DNA from: Buddleja alternifolia
Lineage: Eukaryota; Streptophyta; Magnoliopsida; Lamiales; Scrophulariaceae
Direction of reading: 5' to 3'
DNA: 64,000 bases
NCBI GenBank assembly: GCA_019426215.1
Contig: CM033393.1
Coordinates: forward strand, 8,156,046-8,220,045
A model generated the notes under the pieces. That model worked only from the letters and a program-made list of their open reading frames with translations, ran no database searches and was not told the DNA's origin. A program made the translations under genes and the position numbers. Position 1 is the stretch's first letter; every line of letters begins with the position of its first letter. Of the stretch, positions 58,948-64,000 are shown one piece after another.

Positions 58948-61008
58948 TTGGTCTGTTACTTTGCAAAAACAGAAAAACATTCGCATTCAATCACAAATCA
59001 TATCCACATAAAATTATGGATCTTTTAATTTCACATGTGCTCCCACTGCTTATCGAATTCCATCATCCACGGATAGAAAGATGGGAAATATAACAATTTT
59101 CAGTGGGCTCGAGTGTCAAATGCCCTATACCTCATTCCACGACTCGTGAGACAATGGGCGGTAACATTTGATCAGGCACACCGGCCCCATCCACTCTCCA
59201 AGTGGTCCTCGAGATGTTTGCCTCACATTTCATGTACGTCCCGAGAACACGATGCAAACATACACTTATTTGTGGTTAAGTCCGACTCATAAAATTCTCA
59301 CAGCATAACAGTGGCCAGGTGGTCCCACGACTCCTTAGTAAAGCTGAAACACATGTTCACTTCTAGTATGACCACCTTGTCATATAGAAGGCCTAGTAGC
59401 GAGATTAGTACACTTAACTTACCATCATTCCATGACTCGTGAGACAATGATGACAAACCTCGTGCTATTCCCTCTCGCATCTAATGATGGAAGGCACCAG
59501 ACCTAATCAGGAACTTCTGGGCCCTCGATTTATCAATTTATGGACTTAATATTTTAATATAGGATTTTCACATACAAGGTCTCACCATTTTCAGTTATTT
59601 ATCTTTCTTAGGCGATCATGCAACACAACATATCATATATAAGAAAGCAATAAATAACCATGATCATGCTATGAATAAAGCGGTAAATGTGATCCTAGTT
59701 AAGCCATCCCTAAAACAACCCGAGCCATCAAGGTGTTGACCAATCTAATCTAAGGACTCAGACCTTATACTAAGGTCTTCACAGATCCTTGAGCTTGAAA
59801 ATCTCCATCTTCGTCGTCAAATTACAACAATACAAGAGAAAAGAAAACCTCACTCTCTCATGTACATAAAATAAAAACATGGCACACAGGCCTTAGATTA
59901 TAAAACGACTAGTCTATGGCTCAACCTAGATCACCTCATAGCACATGCTCACATCATGCTTTCATAAACATAAATTTACCGACTTTAATTAAGGATAACC
60001 CAATTCAATAAGTGGACCAATTAATTATTTTCTAACAACAAATATTAGAAAATCCCATGAAAAATCATAATTTTCCATTAATCCAAAAATTAATTTAATT
60101 TCCAAAACTAATATTATTCAATTCAAAAAATCAATTAATATCAAGATATTAATTCCCAAGACTTAAATAATAAATTCATGTTTTGGAAATCCTATGAAAA
60201 AGCCCACTTTTTCATATAATTCGAAAAAGCCCAAATTCAAAATATTTATTTTATTTAATTTTCAAAGTTCATAAAATACCAATTTTATCTCATACTTGAA
60301 ATTCAAATGAAAATCCCAATTTTTGAAAGTCCATGAAGAAGCCCATTTCTTCATTTAATCATAAAGGGCCCAATTTCAAAAATCTCAATTTTATTCTAAT
60401 TTTGAAAGTCAATAAAATACCAATTTTATTTTGTCCTCTCAAAATTCAAATAAAAACTCATATTTTTTTGAAAAATCCATTTTTAGGCCCAAGAACAAAA
60501 ATACAGTTAATTGCATTTCAATCCCAAAGAATAAAATTTGAAAATCGCCCAAAGGGCCAAATTACAATTTAACAAAACTCGGGAACCCTAGGGTCGTAAC
60601 CCTAGTGGGACGCCGCTACCAACTCGATAACCCATTCTTGGTTCATGTTCCTCACGCTCCATCGCACACGACGGTGCTACCAAAGCATAGCCCAAGACGA
60701 CAGAACAATGAACAGTCGTCGCTGTTCACCTCGGTGAATAGCCACCGTCCATCGACGGTGGCGGATCTGGGTGTACGTGCCATCACGGGATCAAGCCTGT
60801 TCGATTTCTTGAACCAAAAAACCCAGCAATCCAAGTTTTGTCAAAACACAATTTTTCGATTTTGAAAAATCCATTTTTAGATTTAAACGATTTTAATCAG
60901 TCCAAAAATAAAATCAGAAAATTCAATGCATTTTACATGTGATAAAACATATTTAAAACATAAAAACATAAACATAGATAAAAGAATCTGAGCCATGTAA
61001 AAATCTTG
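58948..61008 (-). other. Element I long untranslated leader
   Basis: About 2 kb between gag and the primer-binding site without a convincing frame, longer than usual for copia. At 60180-60480, degenerate repeats with a period of about 140 bases recur (for example AAAGT(T)CATAAAATACC at 60264 and 60404). A GC-rich patch lies at 60580-60800. Other DNA may have inserted here. Confidence 0.5.
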
Positions 61009-61021
61009 GCTCTAATACCAC
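61009..61021 (-). promoter_or_regulatory. Primer-binding site of element I (initiator tRNA-Met type)
   Basis: The minus strand reads GTGGTATTAGAGC immediately after the LTR end ...CCCAACA, one base off the usual TGGTATCAGAGC. Confidence 0.8.
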
Positions 61022-61519
61022 TGTTGGGATCGCGTGGTCCAACCCCGGGGGTGCCGGTCGCAGCGGAAGTACGAAATTCAAAACTTCAAACAAAAACGCG
61101 AGGCATTCCCAAATTAGGGCTAGGCAGACATGGTACTATCGGATTCAAAAACTCATAAAGAGAAGTTATAACGTGTTTACCTTTTGAAGAACAAATTCAC
61201 AATGACTTTTTACGCAACTCCCTGCTTCACCTCTCCAGATTGACTTGCTCTAGTGCCCCATGTGTTGCGCCTCTATGCTGTATCCACACCTTAGTTCATA
61301 CCCTCGATTATTTTCACTAGTGCTAGCTAAGAGAATATCGAATTTTGGCTTCTGAGAAAATGGTAGGAATATATTTTAGGTGCTCTACGTACTCAACACA
61401 TGAGTTGAAAGAATAATATATGAAAGAGGTGGAAGAGAAAAGATGAAAGAAAGAAATGATATTTTCAAAGCTTAGTTTTCAACTAATGAAAACTCTTAAC
61501 CATAATAATTTAAAGCAAC

Positions 61520-61523
<4 letters not shown>

Positions 61524-61600
<77 letters not shown>

Positions 61601-61664
61601 GTACGACACCTACACGCTTTACGCACACACACACGCCTAATGTGTGTGTGTGTGTGTTAACATT
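61524..61664. repeat. (TA)n-(CA)n-(TA)n-(CA)n compound microsatellite
   Basis: A long TA run, CACACA, another TA run, then ACGCACACACACAC and TGTGTGTGTG runs, inside the LTR of element I. The left LTR has only short versions. Confidence 0.85.
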
Positions 61665-61984
61665 GCCTACTTAATAGGCTTGTAATACATACATATGTAT
61701 ATGCTATTTTATTTTATTTAGTTTCCTTTCTTTCTCAAACTCTCTTCCTTAATTAATTTGATACCTTTCCAACTAATAAGATATTTTTATTTATTTGATA
61801 TAATATCAAATGTACCATATCTTTCCAATAAGATCTTTTCCATTTAATTAGTTAACAAACAAATTAAATAGATCTTACCAAATCTACAAGATCTATCCAA
61901 ATATATTTATAAGATTTTTTCGTATAATTAATTAGTCAACGAATTGATTAAAGAGATCTTACCACATATATTTAAATTCATAAT

Positions 61985-61993
61985 ATATATATC

Positions 61994-62052
<59 letters not shown>
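61985..62052. repeat. (TA)n microsatellite
   Basis: About 65 bases of TA with a few interruptions, inside the element I LTR. Confidence 0.85.
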
Positions 62053-62055
<3 letters not shown>

Positions 62056-62690
62056 TGTGATGACTTAGTGAACAAGACACAATCCATCACACAGATCCAC
62101 ACACACCTTTGCGTGCACATATATATATATATATTATTTTTATTCTCTTTCATATATTAATTAATTAGACCATTGATTAATTGATGAATTAGTCTTTTTC
62201 AATTTAATATTCCAATATTAAATTATAAGACTACTTAATTAATTTCTTCTATTTTTCCAATTAATTAATCTCTCTATTAATTTACAAAGAATTAACTAGC
62301 CAATAGGTACTACACTAAGTCAAGTGTGTGACGCCTTAGGCTCGCTAACAAGCTAGCAATAAGTCTTTTCCCATAAGCTTTAATTATTCTCAATAATTAA
62401 TTAGGCTTTGGATTAACTTCACCAATTAACCCAAGTCATCTATTGGTCCTAGATGTTAATGATGAAAAGCAAACCTATCCAGATTTCGATCTTCATGTGA
62501 GTTGAATCCTTCTATTAATTTTCCTATCCACGGTCTAGGGTTTGGCGATGGTCGAAACCCTAATAACCTTGGAAACTATGACTGGTTGCAAACACTAATG
62601 ATCCAGTCTTCTAAGCAGGGATCACCATTCCCTCTTCTAAGACTTCGCTCCGGTCGGAGGCTTTTATCAATCATTTAGAGTTACACAACA

Positions 62691-63014
62691 TCGTAGAAAA
62701 TACTAGGCGGTTAGCGCTGGATGGATCCCATATCCAGTGTCATCTGTTTTGCTAATTTGCCAAACTATACCCAATATACGCCGCCATATGACTCTCCTAG
62801 AATGCACGTGTATATCATAGTATAGCGATTAGTATCCTTCCTGTTGACATCTCAGGTCTGAGGATTATCTCACACTACGAAACCGAAGGATTTTAAGTTC
62901 GACAAAAACAGCAAGGAATCCTTGCAGACTCGTTCAATTCCATACTTCTCTTAAGTATGAATCTTCGTGTATGTATTGACTCATCTAACCATTAACAATG
63001 GAACATGTCAATCT
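62691..63014. other. No gene recognised; possibly the outer part of the element I LTR
   Basis: Moderately complex DNA with no frame or repeat I can assign. It ends at the CACTA-type terminus at 63015. Confidence 0.4.
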
Positions 63015-63031
63015 CACTACTACAGAAATGG

Positions 63032-63242
63032 CCTATTATAGCGGTTTTGTGAAAACCGCTGAACAGAGGAACCTATTACAGCGGTTCATGTATGAACCGT
63101 AGTAATAGGGTTATCGTATGGACCTATTATAGTAGTTCGTGGGCAAACCGCTGTAATAGGGTGTACCCTATTACAGCGGTTCGCATTCGAACCGCTGTAA
63201 TACCCCTATTACAGCGGTTCGCCTATGAACCGCTGTAATAGC
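63032..63242. repeat. Five 38-bp palindromic units
   Basis: Units at 63032-63069, 63072-63109, 63123-63160, 63167-63204 and 63205-63242. The ideal form is CCTATTACAGCGGTTC, six variable bases, and the inverse complement of the 16-base arm. The loops differ in every unit. The last two units are back to back. Confidence 0.9.
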
Positions 63243-63523
63243 CGATTCCTCTAATAAAAAAAAAACCCGCGGGCTTCTCCCCCTCATTTCCCCCCCAATC
63301 CGGTCGTCTCTCTCTCCATACTCTCTCTACTCCACCACCACCACCACATACCGCTGCCGCCACCACCATCCCCCCTATTTTCGCCTCTCTCTCTACTCTC
63401 TCTCTTGACTCCACCACCACCACCACTGCTACATACCGCCGCTGCCACCACCACTATTTCGTAGATCTTTCTATTTACTCTCTCTCTCGGCCACCCCCAC
63501 CGCCGCCGCCACTTTCTCTCGAC

Positions 63524-63540
63524 TAAACCCTAAACCCTAA
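63524..63540 (+). promoter_or_regulatory. Telo-box-like AAACCCTAA pair in the CACTA leader
   Basis: CTAAACCCTAAACCCTAA follows a pyrimidine-rich leader. Such telo-boxes are common near transcription starts of plant genes, so this may mark the promoter or leader of a transposon gene. Confidence 0.45.
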
Positions 63541-63579
63541 GTATACATACATATATATGTATATGTTTATATTTTTTGT

Positions 63580-63900
63580 GAATTATATAATGTGGATTTT
63601 TGTTATAGTTGTTTATGTTAATTGATTATGGTAGTGTTTGAATAATTGGTTATGTGGGTTTAATGGGTTTTTGTTATATAATGTGGGTTTTTGTTATAGT
63701 TGATTATGCTAATTAATTGGTTATGTTAGTGTTTGAATAATTGATTATGTGGGTTTAATGAGTTTTTGTTATATAATGTGGGTTTTTGTTATAGTTGAAT
63801 ATGTTAATTAATTGGTTATGTTAGTGTTTGAATAATTGATTATGTGGGTTTAATGGGTTTTTGTTATATAATGTGGGTTTTTGTTATACTTGATTAGTGT
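63580..63900 (+). repeat. Tandem repeat, about 91-95-bp unit, three to four copies
   Basis: The phrase TATATAATGTGG recurs, with TGTGG at 63591, 63682, 63777 and 63872. Between them are copies of TTATAGTTG, TTAATTGRTTATG, GTGTTTGAATAATTG and GTGGGTTTAATG. It is AT- and T-rich, in a region that could be an intron or leader. Confidence 0.85.
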
Positions 63901-64000
63901 TTCATTGGTTATGTTAGTATCATGATTGGATTTTCGTTTTATTATTTTGTTGACATCGTTTAATGCATTCATGGTTTTGTGAAGTTTGATTGGTTTTGTG

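Larger units (their letters stand above)
61022..62690 (-). repeat. 5' LTR of copia element I (right copy)
   Basis: Starts TGTTGGGATCGCGTGG at 61022. It is longer than the left copy because of expanded (TA), (CA) and (TG) runs. Similarity to the left copy is clear until about 62600 and weak near 62680; its outer end and target duplication were not found. Confidence 0.75.
63015..64000 (+). mobile_element. End of a CACTA (En/Spm-like) transposon, running out of the window
   Basis: CACTACTACAGAAATGG at 63015 is a typical CACTA terminus, preceded by TCT as a possible 3-bp duplication. The subterminal region 63032-63242 holds five palindromic 38-bp units, the kind of repeated transposase-binding region seen in this superfamily. 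After it come a pyrimidine-rich leader with CCACCACCA and CTCTCT runs, two overlapping AAACCCTAA words, and a tandem repeat. The other end and any transposase would lie to the right, outside the window. Confidence 0.8.

Noticed and set aside
61456..61674. Frames reading as repeated Tyr-Ile or Thr-His
   Set aside because: They are translations of (TA)n and (CA)n microsatellites; likewise 61959-62153, 33494-33719 and 39878-40069.
63015..63242. CRISPR-like array (repeats with different centres)
   Set aside because: Units are palindromes with 6-base centres and uneven spacing next to a CACTA terminus in plant nuclear DNA; there are no cas genes and no spacers of suitable length.
63223..63426. 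Minus-strand Gly/Val/Arg-rich frame of 67 codons
   Set aside because: Antisense reading of CCACCA and CTCTCT repeats in the CACTA leader.

Overview
This window is AT-rich, repeat-packed nuclear DNA from a flowering plant, almost certainly a eudicot. It holds plant-type Ty1/copia and Ty3/gypsy retrotransposons, hAT-, PIF/Harbinger- and CACTA-like DNA transposons, tRNA-derived SINEs, MITE-like repeats, and one intron-containing plant transcription-factor gene. The large protein downstream of the Sirevirus pol resembles proteins I associate with asterids of the Lamiales, but that placement is a weak inference. No organellar, bacterial, rRNA, tRNA-gene or CRISPR features were seen.

Region 1 (1-17.6 kb) is a nest of retrotransposons. 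A Sirevirus-like copia element (pol tail, long decayed downstream ORF, 3' LTR) ends near 8617. Its 3' LTR is split by a solo LTR at 6231-7624 that kept a scrap of primer-binding site. The Sirevirus itself appears to sit in the gag of a second copia element (B). B's integrase is split by a complete 5.4-kb gag-only gypsy element (C, minus strand, 9661-15107, target duplication AGAAC). B is split again by a copia-type solo LTR (16046-16673, target duplication TATTC).

Region 2 (17.6-31 kb) holds a 5' gypsy remnant (E), a heavily deleted minus-strand copia element (F, 19.2-23.9 kb), a plus-strand fragment of F's LTR family, and a degraded Athila/Tat-type gypsy element (G, 26.3-30.6 kb).

Region 3 (31-42 kb) has no host gene. 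It contains MITE-like repeats, five SINE-like insertions (a sixth lies in the gene of region 4), an 0.8-kb hAT-type element with a perfect 8-bp duplication (34546-35344), and a 1.1-kb PIF/Harbinger-like element (38556-39663) carrying a captured LRR receptor-kinase fragment.

Region 4 (42.2-44.6 kb, minus strand) is the one intact host gene: a three-exon bHLH transcription factor of the bHLH94/96 type, 291 residues when spliced, with a SINE in its second intron.

Region 5 (45-64 kb) holds more MITE-like repeats and the youngest-looking element, copia H (47536-53136). H has two 307-bp LTRs that differ at about eight positions. Next come an inverted-repeat element, a minus-strand copia element (I) reduced to gag, leader and LTRs, and, at the right edge, the end of a CACTA transposon with five 38-bp palindromes. 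Apart from the bHLH gene, everything recognised is mobile DNA at various stages of decay. Many stop codons in the retroelements look like C-to-T changes of CAA, CAG or CGA codons.
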